A program made the translations under genes and the position numbers. Below are positions 35,310 through 43,937 of a stretch of DNA of 64,000 nt, piece by piece. This stretch comes from Gimesia sp. GTDB lineage: Bacteria; Planctomycetota; Planctomycetia; Planctomycetales; Planctomycetaceae. Positions within the stretch are counted from its first letter, which is position 1, and every line of letters begins with the position of its first letter. The stretch spans positions 1 through 64,000 of the forward strand of contig PAJV01000028.1 in the NCBI GenBank assembly GCA_002706765.1, written 5' to 3'. Under the pieces are notes generated by a model. The model saw nothing but the letters and a program-made list of their open reading frames with translations. It searched no databases and was not told where the DNA came from.

Positions 35310-37534
35310 TCGATCCGATCGTTGGGAATAGTAATCTTGCCTAAGAAGTTGTAATACCTGATACCTTCGAGGATGCCCGCCGCGTGGGAGGCCTCTGCGA
35401 AATAGACGCGTGGCCGGTTGCGGAGTCGTTCGAGTTCTTCACTGTGATTTCCGACGACCACACCCAGGGTGCGGCCCAGCAGCATGCCGGCGTCATTGCC
35501 GGAATCACCGGAGACGAGCACGTGTTCCGGGGCGAACCCCCATTTCCAGAGCACGTGTCTCATGGAAAGATCACTTCCGCCTCGCACCGGGATGACATCG
35601 AGGTACATGCCGAGGGACATAATAACCTTAGCACGTAATCCGGCCTCCCGAAGAATTTTTTTGATGGTCGTAATACTCGGACTGACATTCGTGTCGATTT
35701 CATAACTGATTTTAAATTCGGACTGATGTTCTTCAATTTGCGGGTAAAAACCGGGTTGCATATCGAGGACATCTCGAATCTGCTGCGGTTTCCAGGCGTA
35801 ATCAATCGATTTTCGCCAGCTGAGGTCTGGCGTCAGGTTTTCGCCGTAGTGTAACTGTGTTCCTGCATCGGTGTCGATGAGGTCTGGCTGAGGCAGTCCC
35901 AGCTCTTTGATCAGTTCCATTGCCGAGTCGAGACGACGACCCGTGGCGATACCGAAACCGATGTGATCATTCTCGCGAATCAGCTCTACAAATTCCCGAA
36001 GAGCGTCATCATCACCGGTCAGTGTATTGTCCAGATCGGTGATTATCAACCGGTCAAATTCCGGGAGTCTCCGCATGCTGGATTTCTCAGGCAGATCTGC
36101 CAGCACGGGGGCCGGTGAATGTTCCAGGATATCATCCAGATCACGGAGATAGCGTTCCGCATGATGACTCCACGAATAATGTTCGCGGGTTCCCTTGATG
36201 CCGTTATCTGACCATTCGGTCCACTGTTCAGGTTCGGTTAATGTACGGAGCAATGCATGCTCGATGGCAGGTTTATCCATGGGATCGACGAGCAGACCGT
36301 TTTTGCAGTTGGCAATAATATCGCGGGGTCCGCCATCATTGGTGGCAACGATAGGTAATCCGGTGGCGCCGGCTTCGAGCAGTGTCAGTCCGAATGGTTC
36401 CGTTAGCGCCGGATTGATGAAGACCCCTTTCAACGAAGTCGCCAGCCGATACAGTTCAGGCACATCATCCGGCTTATGGGTTTTCGGGTAAGCGACCTTT
36501 CCGTAAAGATTGTAGCGGTCGATCAGGTACAGAATGTGATTGATAATCCGCCGCTGTGCCTTGGGCAGGTCACGCAGATCATCGCGTGTGCCCATGACCA
36601 GCACGAGGTTCGCCAGTTTCTGCAACTGTTCGCTTTCCCCATACACGCGGACGAGCATTTCCAGATTCTTTCGCTCATCGGGCCGGGCCATGGTGAGAAT
36701 CATGGGTTTATCCGGTTCCTGCAAAAAGCAGTTCAGATCCTCGGCAATTCTCGGAGTGGTCCAGTCTTTCTTTGCAGGTGAGAAATTGGTGAGGTCGACG
36801 CCCGGCGGGATGACTTCCATGCGCGCGGGCTGGTAATGATCATAGAGTTCATACTGCTGCTGGACTTCCTGGTTGGTGCTGGTGACTACCATGGAAGCGG
36901 TTTCCAGCGCGAGTTCCTCGGCTTCAATCCGCGAAGTGAATTTATATTTACTCTCCAGTTTATCCATCGCCTGTTCTTCTTCTTTGCCCAGAGAAAGTCG
37001 CTGGCGTTTGACGCGTCCCAGGGAGTGCCCGGTAAAGACATAGGGGATATGCAGCAGCCGTGCGAGTTGTGCGCCGGCGACGCCCGCATCAGCGTAGTGG
37101 CCGTGGATGATGTCCGGCAGTCCGGTGCGGCGAAAATGCTGCAGCGTCTGGTCGATAAACAGCTCAATGAAAGGCCAGAGCGATTCTTTCCGCAGATAAC
37201 GTTTGGGGCCAAACGGGATGCGGACGATCTTGGCGTTCTCAGAAATCTGTTCTTCCACCTGGGCATAATCGTCATCCACTTTGGGATCGATGATCTGCCG
37301 CGTGAGCAGTTCGACCTCGCGGACATGTGAGTGTGCCGCGAGTTCGCGGGCCAGTTCCAGCACATACTTGACCTGACCACCCGTGTCGGCGTCGCGCCCC
37401 AGTTCGCAATCATGTCCACGTATCAAACCATGCAGGCTGATCAGGGTGATTTTGAGATCGCCGCGTTTGTTTCTGGTCAGCCTGGCAGCGCTGGTCTTAG
37501 CTTGTGACGAGTTCTTTAACTCATTTCGGGCCAT
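35306..37534 (-). CDS. sps: Sucrose-phosphate synthase with C-terminal sucrose-phosphatase-like domain
   Basis: 742 residues; ATG at 37534 with an agga site. The GT4 part (about 25-470) carries [32 protein letters not shown], and [20 protein letters not shown], the donor-binding E-x7-E region of sucrose-phosphate synthases. The C-terminal HAD part (about 495-740) has [17 protein letters not shown] and [11 protein letters not shown]. The lysine expected 23 positions before the motif-IV Asp677 is Ser654 in [11 protein letters not shown], with no Lys adjacent. Bidomain SPS enzymes make sucrose-6-phosphate from UDP-glucose and fructose-6-phosphate. The phosphatase half here may be weak or purely structural. 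First gene of the three-gene sucrose operon. Confidence 0.92.
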   Translation of the reverse strand: MARNELKNSSQAKTSAARLTRNKRGDLKITLISLHGLIRGHDCELGRDADTGGQVKYVLELARELAAHSHVREVELLTRQIIDPKVDDDYAQVEEQISENAKIVRIPFGPKRYLRKESLWPFIELFIDQTLQHFRRTGLPDIIHGHYADAGVAGAQLARLLHIPYVFTGHSLGRVKRQRLSLGKEEEQAMDKLESKYKFTSRIEAEELALETASMVVTSTNQEVQQQYELYDHYQPARMEVIPPGVDLTNFSPAKKDWTTPRIAEDLNCFLQEPDKPMILTMARPDERKNLEMLVRVYGESEQLQKLANLVLVMGTRDDLRDLPKAQRRIINHILYLIDRYNLYGKVAYPKTHKPDDVPELYRLATSLKGVFINPALTEPFGLTLLEAGATGLPIVATNDGGPRDIIANCKNGLLVDPMDKPAIEHALLRTLTEPEQWTEWSDNGIKGTREHYSWSHHAERYLRDLDDILEHSPAPVLADLPEKSSMRRLPEFDRLIITDLDNTLTGDDDALREFVELIRENDHIGFGIATGRRLDSAMELIKELGLPQPDLIDTDAGTQLHYGENLTPDLSWRKSIDYAWKPQQIRDVLDMQPGFYPQIEEHQSEFKISYEIDTNVSPSITTIKKILREAGLRAKVIMSLGMYLDVIPVRGGSDLSMRHVLWKWGFAPEHVLVSGDSGNDAGMLLGRTLGVVVGNHSEELERLRNRPRVYFAEASHAAGILEGIRYYNFLGKITIPNDRIE

Positions 37535-38057
37535 TTGATTTAGTCCTGTTCGTTCAAAATCAGTGAGAGAATGTGGGGTCTGGTGAATCGACTTGAAATG
37601 ACATGTCGATTCGTGATGACCGGGCGAGACGTTATATGAAAGTGATTGCCTGTTTTGCGGATTGTTTTGCAGTTCAGCGCCGGTGATTCCGATCGCGGGT
37701 TTCGATTGTACGTTGAGTGATCACTTTGATTGCTCAGCGACCGGTAACAGGCTTTCCTGTTTCCTGCACGGAAGTTGCAATAAGTCTTGTTAATCGAACT
37801 TCTCCTGAATAGATCATCTTCGAGCCAGTGTTCTATCTGTTCAAGGTAGCAAAGGTCATGCCGAAAAGTGGGTTAGTCGGAACGTGATTATGGGACAGTG
37901 ATGGCCCGGAATATGTGACAGACTTGTCTCATATGTGGTCATGTTGATAGAATGGGAAGCTGGTGTCGCATTTTGAGATTCCTGATCTGAACTGTTTTTG
38001 CTGGTTGAGATCGCGTGCGCTACGAGAATCTCAATCAATGCCGTCCCGGGAGATGAC
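37535..38057. other. Divergent intergenic region between sps and the sigma-54 activator, 523 bases
   Basis: Should hold promoters for the sucrose operon (minus) and the activator gene (plus). I looked for a -24/-12 GG-N10-GC element on both strands near each gene and found none convincing. A short inverted repeat, aacagg-cttt-cctgtt, lies near 37748-37763 and could be an operator. The upstream end of the activator has ggag 5 bases before ATG at 38058. Confidence 0.5.
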
Positions 38058-39470
38058 ATGCAAAAACCATTGATTGTCTGCAGCCTGCAAAACCGCAATT
38101 CCAAAGGAGCGCTGCAGTCGCTGGATTGTGAACTGCTGCGGTTACCTGCGGCAGAGCAGATACTGACCACGGAGTTCCCGCGTCCGCCTCGGTTGTTTGT
38201 CATTCACACGGTCTCCCTGGATCATGACGCGACGCGGGCTGTCATTCTTTCTCTGCGCAGTCAATGGCCCTTGACGGAAGTGCTGGTATGGGCACCCCAG
38301 GCGGAGGGGAATACGGTACGGACTTATTTTCAGGCGGGCGCGCATGATGTCGTGCTGCATCGCCAGGAGTCGAAGCTGGCAGAAGCGGTGTCAGCGACCC
38401 TCGAGAATCAGAAGTTTCTGCCGCGCATGCATGAGCAGAGTCGTCAACGCAGCAAAGGTTCACGATTTGAATCGATGTTGAGCCGCAGCACGGAGATGTG
38501 GGGGCTGTTTGAACTTTGCACGCGTGTCGCGCCCACCGATGCGACTGTTTTAATAGTGGGAGAGACGGGCACGGGCAAGGAACTGCTGGCGCGGGCCGTG
38601 CATCGACGATCCGGGCGCGAGGGGCGATTCGTAGCAGCGAACTGCGCGAGCATCCCCCCTGACCTGATCAATTCCGAACTGTTCGGCTATGAGAAAGGCG
38701 CGTTTACCGGAGCGGACCGGGCCAAGAAAGGACTGGTAATGCATGCGAATAAAGGGACACTGTTTCTGGATGAGATCGGCGACATGCCTCCCGAAGCGCA
38801 GCAGTGCCTGTTACGCATGCTGCAGGAAAAACGGATTCGCCCGGTGGGCAGCCGGGTGGAGTCAGAGATCGATGTGCGGATCGTGGCGGCAACGAATGTG
38901 CAACTCGATCAAGCCGTGCGCGACGGAAACTTCCGGGAGGATCTGTTTTATCGCCTGGATGTCATTCGCGTGAATGTCCCCCCCCTGCGTCAGCGTCCGG
39001 AAGATGTGTATCTGCTGTTCGGTCATTTCACCACGCGACTGGCAAAACATTACGGGTTGGAGCCGCCCATTTTTACCGACAGTTTTCTGGATGCACTGCT
39101 GGAATACGAATGGCCGGGCAATGTGCGCCAGCTGGAAAACCTCAGTGAACGACTGGTGCTGGAACGCTCGCAGTCTGCGTTAACGGCCCGTGACTTCGAC
39201 AAGCTGCGGAATACAAATCTGGTGGAGACTCCGCAGACGCGCGAACATAAAAAGCAGGCAGCATGGCGGAACAGTGTCGATCCGGGCCGGTCTCTGCAGG
39301 AGAACCTGGATCCGGTGATTGAAGAACTGGAACGGGAGTATCTGCAGGCTAAACTCAAACAACACGCGGGGCGCGTGGCGGAGACCGCTGAGGAAGCGGG
39401 GATCAGCCGGCGGACATTACTGCGAAAGATGAAACAGTACGGGATTGACAAGCAGAAATTTAAATTGTGA
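38058..39470 (+). CDS. Sigma-54-dependent transcriptional activator with degenerate receiver-like domain
   Basis: 470 residues; start chosen at ATG 38058 after gggag. Residues 1-115 have the length and strand-helix order of a response-regulator receiver, ending in [20 protein letters not shown]. However the acidic pair, the phospho-acceptor Asp (region VIHTVSL) and the Lys near the end are all missing. The AAA+ domain (about 138-370) is complete: [51 protein letters not shown] and the R-finger region. A Fis-type helix-turn-helix closes the protein ([20 protein letters not shown]). It reads away from the sucrose operon. The signal input is not visible; it may be constitutive or ligand-gated. 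Confidence 0.92.
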   Translation: MQKPLIVCSLQNRNSKGALQSLDCELLRLPAAEQILTTEFPRPPRLFVIHTVSLDHDATRAVILSLRSQWPLTEVLVWAPQAEGNTVRTYFQAGAHDVVLHRQESKLAEAVSATLENQKFLPRMHEQSRQRSKGSRFESMLSRSTEMWGLFELCTRVAPTDATVLIVGETGTGKELLARAVHRRSGREGRFVAANCASIPPDLINSELFGYEKGAFTGADRAKKGLVMHANKGTLFLDEIGDMPPEAQQCLLRMLQEKRIRPVGSRVESEIDVRIVAATNVQLDQAVRDGNFREDLFYRLDVIRVNVPPLRQRPEDVYLLFGHFTTRLAKHYGLEPPIFTDSFLDALLEYEWPGNVRQLENLSERLVLERSQSALTARDFDKLRNTNLVETPQTREHKKQAAWRNSVDPGRSLQENLDPVIEELEREYLQAKLKQHAGRVAETAEEAGISRRTLLRKMKQYGIDKQKFKL

Positions 39471-39493
39471 AGCCATCCGTTTGAGCTTATCTG

Positions 39494-40222
39494 TCATTTG
39501 TTCTGAATCGCTTTCAGAATTGCAGCGGCAATGGCCTGCATGCCCTGGTCGCCGGGATGCGCTGCGACGCCGGCGTGCTGGAAATCGCGTTCTGATCGGG
39601 CATAGTTCTTTTCTTCTTTGCCGAGGTTGCTGATATCAACAAAAATTCCACCTGCTGTCTGACAGGCCTGGCGTAACGCATCGTCTTTTTTCTGATCGGG
39701 CCAGAAACTGCTGCGGACAATGATGGTCGGCTGGTTGTCGGACTGTAGCTGCTTGAGCAGTTTTTCCACGCTGGCCTGAAACGTCGCCTGCGCTTCTGCC
39801 GTCTTGAGCTGCGGTACGTTTTCTCCAATGGCGAGCACCACCAGATCGGGGTGGAATGCGAGGGCGTCCTGCAGATGTTCCTGCAGGTCATAAGTCGCGT
39901 ACAGTCGCTCGAAGGCGGCGATATTCTTTGCCAGCATGGTGGGGTCGGTTCCGGAGGATTTCGCCAGCGAACGCGTAACGAGATGGACGTAATCCTTGTC
40001 CCGACTGCTGGCTGCCATGCCCCAGTTCCCTTCCCAGCCAATCTTTTTGGAAGGGCCATGCAGTGTGATACTGTTTCCCAGGAAGAGTATTTTCTGATAG
40101 CGGGCTGTGGATGCCGGTTCAGCAGCCTGAGTCGCCGTGTTAAGAGTGCCGAGGGCGATTGTGATAAAACATGCCAATCCTGATAACCACAGAGACTGTG
40201 TTTCAATACATCTGGATTTCAT
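39494..40222 (-). CDS. Exported SGNH/GDSL-family hydrolase
   Basis: 242 residues from ATG at 40222 (signal peptide, with the hydrophobic run LSGLACFITIALGTLNTATQ and AAEP cleavage site); a longer in-frame start at 40258 is less likely. Block I is ILFLGNSITLHG with the nucleophile Ser, block III-like LVVLAIGENVPQL has the expected Gly/Asn, and block V is HPGDQGMQAIA with the Asp-His pair. This is the fold of GDSL esterases such as acetyl-xylan and rhamnogalacturonan esterases. The substrate is not known. It converges on the sigma-54 activator gene with 23 bases between. Confidence 0.85.
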   Translation of the reverse strand: MKSRCIETQSLWLSGLACFITIALGTLNTATQAAEPASTARYQKILFLGNSITLHGPSKKIGWEGNWGMAASSRDKDYVHLVTRSLAKSSGTDPTMLAKNIAAFERLYATYDLQEHLQDALAFHPDLVVLAIGENVPQLKTAEAQATFQASVEKLLKQLQSDNQPTIIVRSSFWPDQKKDDALRQACQTAGGIFVDISNLGKEEKNYARSERDFQHAGVAAHPGDQGMQAIAAAILKAIQNK

Positions 40223-40387
40223 TATGCGATGGCTTTCTCTTACGAATTGTTTTCCCACGGGAAAGATGATGAAATATCATGATTTTTGCGAATCCTTGTC
40301 GAAACGGGTGACTCTGATACGACCACCTCATGTTGCCACCAGGCAGTGATCCGTTTCACACATCAATTAAAGAGGGAAAATAAAGTC

Positions 40388-40834
40388 ATGTCAAACAATT
40401 CCGTCCAGTTACACCGTGTTTTGCGTACGACACCGGAAAAAATCTACCGTGCCTTTCTGGAGGCAGACGCCTGGTCGCGCTGGCTGCCGCCCGATGGATT
40501 TACTGCCCGCGTTCACGCGATGGATGCCCAGGTGGGAGGAACGTATCAGATGTCATTTACGAATTTCACAACCGGGAACAGCCATTATTTCGGGGGCACT
40601 TATCTCGAACTGGTCCCTGCTAGCCGCATTTGTTATACAGCGAAATTTGATGACCCGAACCTGCCGGGAGAAATGAAAACGACTGTCGATCTGAAACAGG
40701 TCTCATGTGGGACGGAGATCAAGATCGTGCAGTCAGGGATTCCCGAGGTGATACCCGTGGAAGGCTGCTATCTGGGCTGGCAGGACTCGCTGGTTCATCT
40801 GGCAAAACTGGTCGAGCCGGAAATTCCAGATTAG
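40388..40834 (+). CDS. SRPBCC (AHSA1/polyketide-cyclase-type) protein
   Basis: 148 residues. The start HRVLRTTPEKIYRAFLEADA and then WLPPDGFTARVHAMDAQVGG with YQMSFTNFTTG are the typical first strands and helix of AHSA1-like START proteins. The helix-grip fold binds hydrophobic ligands in this family, and many members are of unknown function. Start at ATG 40388 after agaggga (about 10 bases upstream). The gene is alone, followed by a strong terminator at 40882-40924. Confidence 0.88.
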   Translation: MSNNSVQLHRVLRTTPEKIYRAFLEADAWSRWLPPDGFTARVHAMDAQVGGTYQMSFTNFTTGNSHYFGGTYLELVPASRICYTAKFDDPNLPGEMKTTVDLKQVSCGTEIKIVQSGIPEVIPVEGCYLGWQDSLVHLAKLVEPEIPD

Positions 40835-40881
40835 ACTGTCTGCTCATTAACTCTCAAAAGAGATTTGAATTACCGGTCAGG

Positions 40882-40924
40882 AAAAGCAACGGGACACTGT
40901 TCTGCAAAGCGTCCCGTTGCTTTT
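40882..40924 (+). terminator. Rho-independent terminator, possibly bidirectional
   Basis: A perfect 14-bp stem, aaaagcaacgggac / gtcccgttgctttt, with a 15-base loop, ends in a T run. It lies 48 bases after the SRPBCC stop. Because the A and T ends are symmetric it could also stop transcripts coming from the minus-strand lipoprotein gene. Confidence 0.92.
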
Positions 40925-41105
40925 AAACGAGTTGAACAGGTCAGCGAATAGAGGCAGGCAGGGAGTATGAAGAGCGGAAAGCGGGCATCCCGGCTGCAGC
41001 ACTCAAGCACTGTGAACGCGGACAAAGCGCATAAAACGACCATAATAATCGTCGTGCAAAAAACGAAAAGCTTCCTCAGTTCCGAGGTACAGGATGCAGG
41101 AATGG

Positions 41106-41504
41106 TTATTTGTTTTGAAGTTCAAAGTTAAACTCGTTCTCACCCGTTTTGACGTCTGCCTTCAGTTCCGAACTGGCATTATATTTTGCGGGGATTAATT
41201 CCTGGCCAGCGACCTCTCCCTCCGTCTTGATAATTTTCACGACATACGATCCAACGGGAACTCCCGGTTCGTCCTGTTTTGACTTCATCTCATAACGCCC
41301 CTCGGCATCGGTGACACCATGCGAGGAATCGCCGGTTGCAGATTCATAGATGATGATCGCGTTATCAAGGGCTTCCCCGTTGAGTGTCACTTTACCGGAT
41401 ACTTTTTCCCGAGGGACACCCGAGCCACCAGCACCGCAGGAAAAGAGACCAATACAGAGAATAAGCAGACAGCAGGTAGAGACGAACCGTTTCATATGAT
41501 GCAT
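41106..41504 (-). CDS. Lipoprotein with carboxypeptidase-regulatory-like (Ig-like) domain
   Basis: 132 residues. ATG at 41504 is favoured because gaggaa lies 8 bases upstream; a second ATG at 41495 is possible. A lipobox LILCIGLFSC puts the lipid on Cys23. The rest (VSGKVTLNGEALDNAIIIYE and GVTDAEGRYEMKSK and VGSYVVKIIKTE) is the beta-sandwich typical of small planctomycete exported proteins annotated as carboxypeptidase-regulatory-like. It directly follows the DUF1559 gene at 41612-42550 on the same strand, with 107 bases between. This pairing recurs at 56486-57948. Confidence 0.8.
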   Translation of the reverse strand: MHHMKRFVSTCCLLILCIGLFSCGAGGSGVPREKVSGKVTLNGEALDNAIIIYESATGDSSHGVTDAEGRYEMKSKQDEPGVPVGSYVVKIIKTEGEVAGQELIPAKYNASSELKADVKTGENEFNFELQNK

Positions 41505-41611
41505 TTATCGTGTTCCTCAGAGTTGCAGCGCCTTCCGAGATGAATTTCCGGAATGCTTGATGGGTAATTTCAATGGAGAGGGAAAATCAGTGAATCAAGA
41601 ATGAATCGGTG

Positions 41612-42550
41612 CTAGTATTCACCGATCACTTCACCGCCTCTGATGGAAACCAGATTTTTCAAAGTGTTGATATCCAGGTTTTCGCTGAGAAATCTGACGC
41701 TTCCGTCGCCGAGCAGAGTATGAGCGCCCCCTTCATGCAAACTGCCAGCGCCGAATGCGTAAACATATTGCGAAGCAGGATAGCCATTGATTCCAAAATT
41801 TCCATAACTGGGCGTGATCCAGTTGGTATGATTGTAATGACTCCAGAAAGGTCCATAGTCATTACTTGATTTCTGAATCGGCGTCTCCAGGATGATGATG
41901 CAGTTACTGGATCCATCAGTAATTTCACTGAGTTTCGCTGCCCCATTATGTCCCCAGGCGGATTTTCTGAGATCAGTGTCACCGGCATAGGTTTGCGTGG
42001 TCGAATTCTCAATCGTGTTTGAAACAATCCCGTAACTGACACGGTGATTCTTGTTGCAGGCATAATGCCCTGTTCCAGATTTAGTATAAGGGTCTAATGC
42101 CTGATTGGTCATGCCCGGATCTGAAGGGCAGCGGAAAATCACGATGTTATGGTCGGTGGCAGTCGGCTGAGAGCCTCCTCCCCCGCGTCCGTCGACATCA
42201 CAGACTCCTGTGGCCGCTTCGAAGTTGATCGAATTATAAATATTGGTCTGATCAAGAAAGGGGAGAATCATCATATACATCGTATGATTGCGAACCAGTC
42301 CCGTAGCGACCCAGTTGGCGGAATTGATTGCTCCGGCGTTAATATCACCAGGGGGAAAAACACGATGCGTGTCATGATAGTTGTGGATTGCCAGGCCCAT
42401 CTGTTTCAGATTGTTCTTACAGGTGGAACGACGGGCCGCTTCGCGTGCCTGCTGGACAGCGGGAAGCAACAGGGCGATCAGGATCGCAATAATTGCGATG
42501 ACAACCAGTAACTCAATCAGGGTAAAACCACGTGAGTAACTTTTTTTCAT
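41612..42550 (-). CDS. DUF1559 domain protein with prepilin-type N-terminus
   Basis: 312 residues from ATG at 42550. The N-terminus [20 protein letters not shown] is a prepilin-type cleavage signal and helix, then [20 protein letters not shown] typical for DUF1559. The C-terminal [20 protein letters not shown] is the H-x9-DG signature. DUF1559 proteins are hugely expanded in planctomycetes and are probably exported by a type II/IV-pilus-like system; the molecular role is unknown. The preceding intergenic DNA has an AT palindrome (42615-42628). Confidence 0.95.
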   Translation of the reverse strand: MKKSYSRGFTLIELLVVIAIIAILIALLLPAVQQAREAARRSTCKNNLKQMGLAIHNYHDTHRVFPPGDINAGAINSANWVATGLVRNHTMYMMILPFLDQTNIYNSINFEAATGVCDVDGRGGGGSQPTATDHNIVIFRCPSDPGMTNQALDPYTKSGTGHYACNKNHRVSYGIVSNTIENSTTQTYAGDTDLRKSAWGHNGAAKLSEITDGSSNCIIILETPIQKSSNDYGPFWSHYNHTNWITPSYGNFGINGYPASQYVYAFGAGSLHEGGAHTLLGDGSVRFLSENLDINTLKNLVSIRGGEVIGEY

Positions 42551-43053
42551 GAACCAATACCCTTGCAGAAAATGAATCGGAGAGAGATGAGCAAGGCGAG
42601 CAACTGCCAATGTATATAAATATTTATAAGCAGAATCTAATCGAATGTCAACTAATTTCTATTCTTTATTAAATAAACGGAAGGTCAGTGCTCATCCCTA
42701 CTTCCAGTCTGTCGATGCAGGAGATTTGAGCGGCATGCCCACCAACGGGAGCGCGTATTGTAACAACGTTTAAAAAACACTTCCCTTCTCACTGCAGGTG
42801 GGCCAGATAAGGGGAGTCAGTTCAAAAACCTCTTCCGGGGTATTGGGTGATGCGTTAATGGACCAGCGGCAGAGGCTGGGCCACTCTTATTCGGTGAGTA
42901 CTGCTGTTTCTGAAATTTGGCCCTGTTTTCTGCCCGCACATTGTATTTCCTCGTGGGCCTGATTAGAGTAATTACTTAGGAAGGTTGCTGAATCTCCTAC
43001 TGGTCTGATTTTATGCGCTGTTGAGCTGCAGCGAACAACATGAGGAACAAATA
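42551..43053. other. Intergenic region, about 503 bases
   Basis: Divergent promoter region between a DUF1559 gene (minus) and a DUF1080 gene (plus). It contains the 14-bp perfect AT palindrome tataaatatttata at 42615-42628 and an AT-rich tract to about 42690. No other gene or repeat was found. A tgaggaa site precedes the DUF1080 start. Confidence 0.5.
42615..42628. promoter_or_regulatory. AT-rich palindrome upstream of DUF1559 gene
   Basis: tataaatatttata is a perfect palindrome, 65 bases before the start codon at 42550. It could be part of a promoter or an operator, but such AT palindromes also arise by chance. Confidence 0.3.
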
Positions 43054-43800
43054 ATGAATCGATCGTCGTTTATCAAACAGAGTCTCTCGTCCCTGCTGGT
43101 GCTTTGTCTGCTGGGGAGTTCCGCCGGTTTTGCCGGTGATAAAAAAGAGGCGGAAACAAAGAATGAGCCGCCGGAAGGTTTTATTGCGCTGTTCAACGGG
43201 AAAGATCTCTCCGGCTGGATCGGCATGAACTATCATCAGGTCAAAAAAAGTCCTGAGGCTGTCAGAAATATGCCCGAAGCCGAGCGGAAAGCGTTGTTGA
43301 AGAAGAACTGGGAAGATGTGCTGGAACACTGGTCGGTAGAAGATGGCGAACTGGTGAACGATGGGCATGGCGTTTACCTGACGACAGCCGAAGATTATGG
43401 CGATTTCGAGCTGCTGCTCGATTATAAAACCGTCGCATTAGCCGACAGTGGGATCTATCTGCGTGGCGTACCTCAGGTGCAGATCTGGGATACCACCAAA
43501 GAAGGCGGTAAATGGGACCGCAAAGCCAACCTGGGATCGGGTGGTTTATTTAATAATCAGGGGGAAGGCAAATATCCCCTCGTTCATGCCGACAAACCCT
43601 TTGGTGAATGGAATCATTTCCGGATCATCATGAAAGGGGACAAGGTCACCGTTTACATGAATGATCAACTGGTGGTAGACAACAAAAAGATGGATAATTA
43701 TTATGAGAAGAACAAACCGATTTACGAAACGGGTCCGATTCAGTTACAGACACATGGCGGCGAGATTCGTTTCAAGAATGTCTTTCTGAAAAAACTATAA
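43054..43800 (+). CDS. DUF1080 (3-keto-disaccharide hydrolase-like) exported protein
   Basis: 248 residues from ATG at 43054 (gaggaa 8 bases upstream). A signal peptide (about 1-27, SSLLVLCLLGSSAGFAGD) precedes the DUF1080 concanavalin-like domain: FIALFNGKDLSGWIG, GELVNDGHGVYLTT, YGDFELLLDYK, SGIYLRGVPQVQIWD, EWNHFRIIMKGDKVTVYMND and GPIQLQTHGGEIRFKN. Relatives act on 3-keto-glycosides or bind sugars, and many are encoded in planctomycetes. Substrate and activity in this protein are not shown. A hairpin (43828-43858) lies between this gene and the next. Confidence 0.92.
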   Translation: MNRSSFIKQSLSSLLVLCLLGSSAGFAGDKKEAETKNEPPEGFIALFNGKDLSGWIGMNYHQVKKSPEAVRNMPEAERKALLKKNWEDVLEHWSVEDGELVNDGHGVYLTTAEDYGDFELLLDYKTVALADSGIYLRGVPQVQIWDTTKEGGKWDRKANLGSGGLFNNQGEGKYPLVHADKPFGEWNHFRIIMKGDKVTVYMNDQLVVDNKKMDNYYEKNKPIYETGPIQLQTHGGEIRFKNVFLKKL

Positions 43801-43827
43801 GCAGAAGAAATACGAATTCTGGAAGAT

Positions 43828-43858
43828 CACTCATTCTGCCACCCTGGCAGAGTGAGTG
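43828..43858 (+). other. Long hairpin without a U-tract between DUF1080 and PQQ genes
   Basis: cactcattctgcca / tggcagagtgagtg form a 14-bp stem with one G:T pair and a 3-base loop ccc. The lack of T residues afterwards argues against a standard terminator. It may be an mRNA-stabilising or attenuating structure between the two genes, 27 bases after the first stop. Confidence 0.55.
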
Positions 43859-43937
43859 CCAGCCGGATGGGATGCAGGTTGTCTGTTCCGGGATTCGTTT
43901 TTGCTGTCACTCAACTTGATCACGGAGGGATTCACGT

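Noticed and set aside
37535..38057. Sigma-54 promoter upstream of the sucrose operon
   Set aside because: Candidate GG/GC pairs were not at 10-base spacing on either strand; none was convincing.
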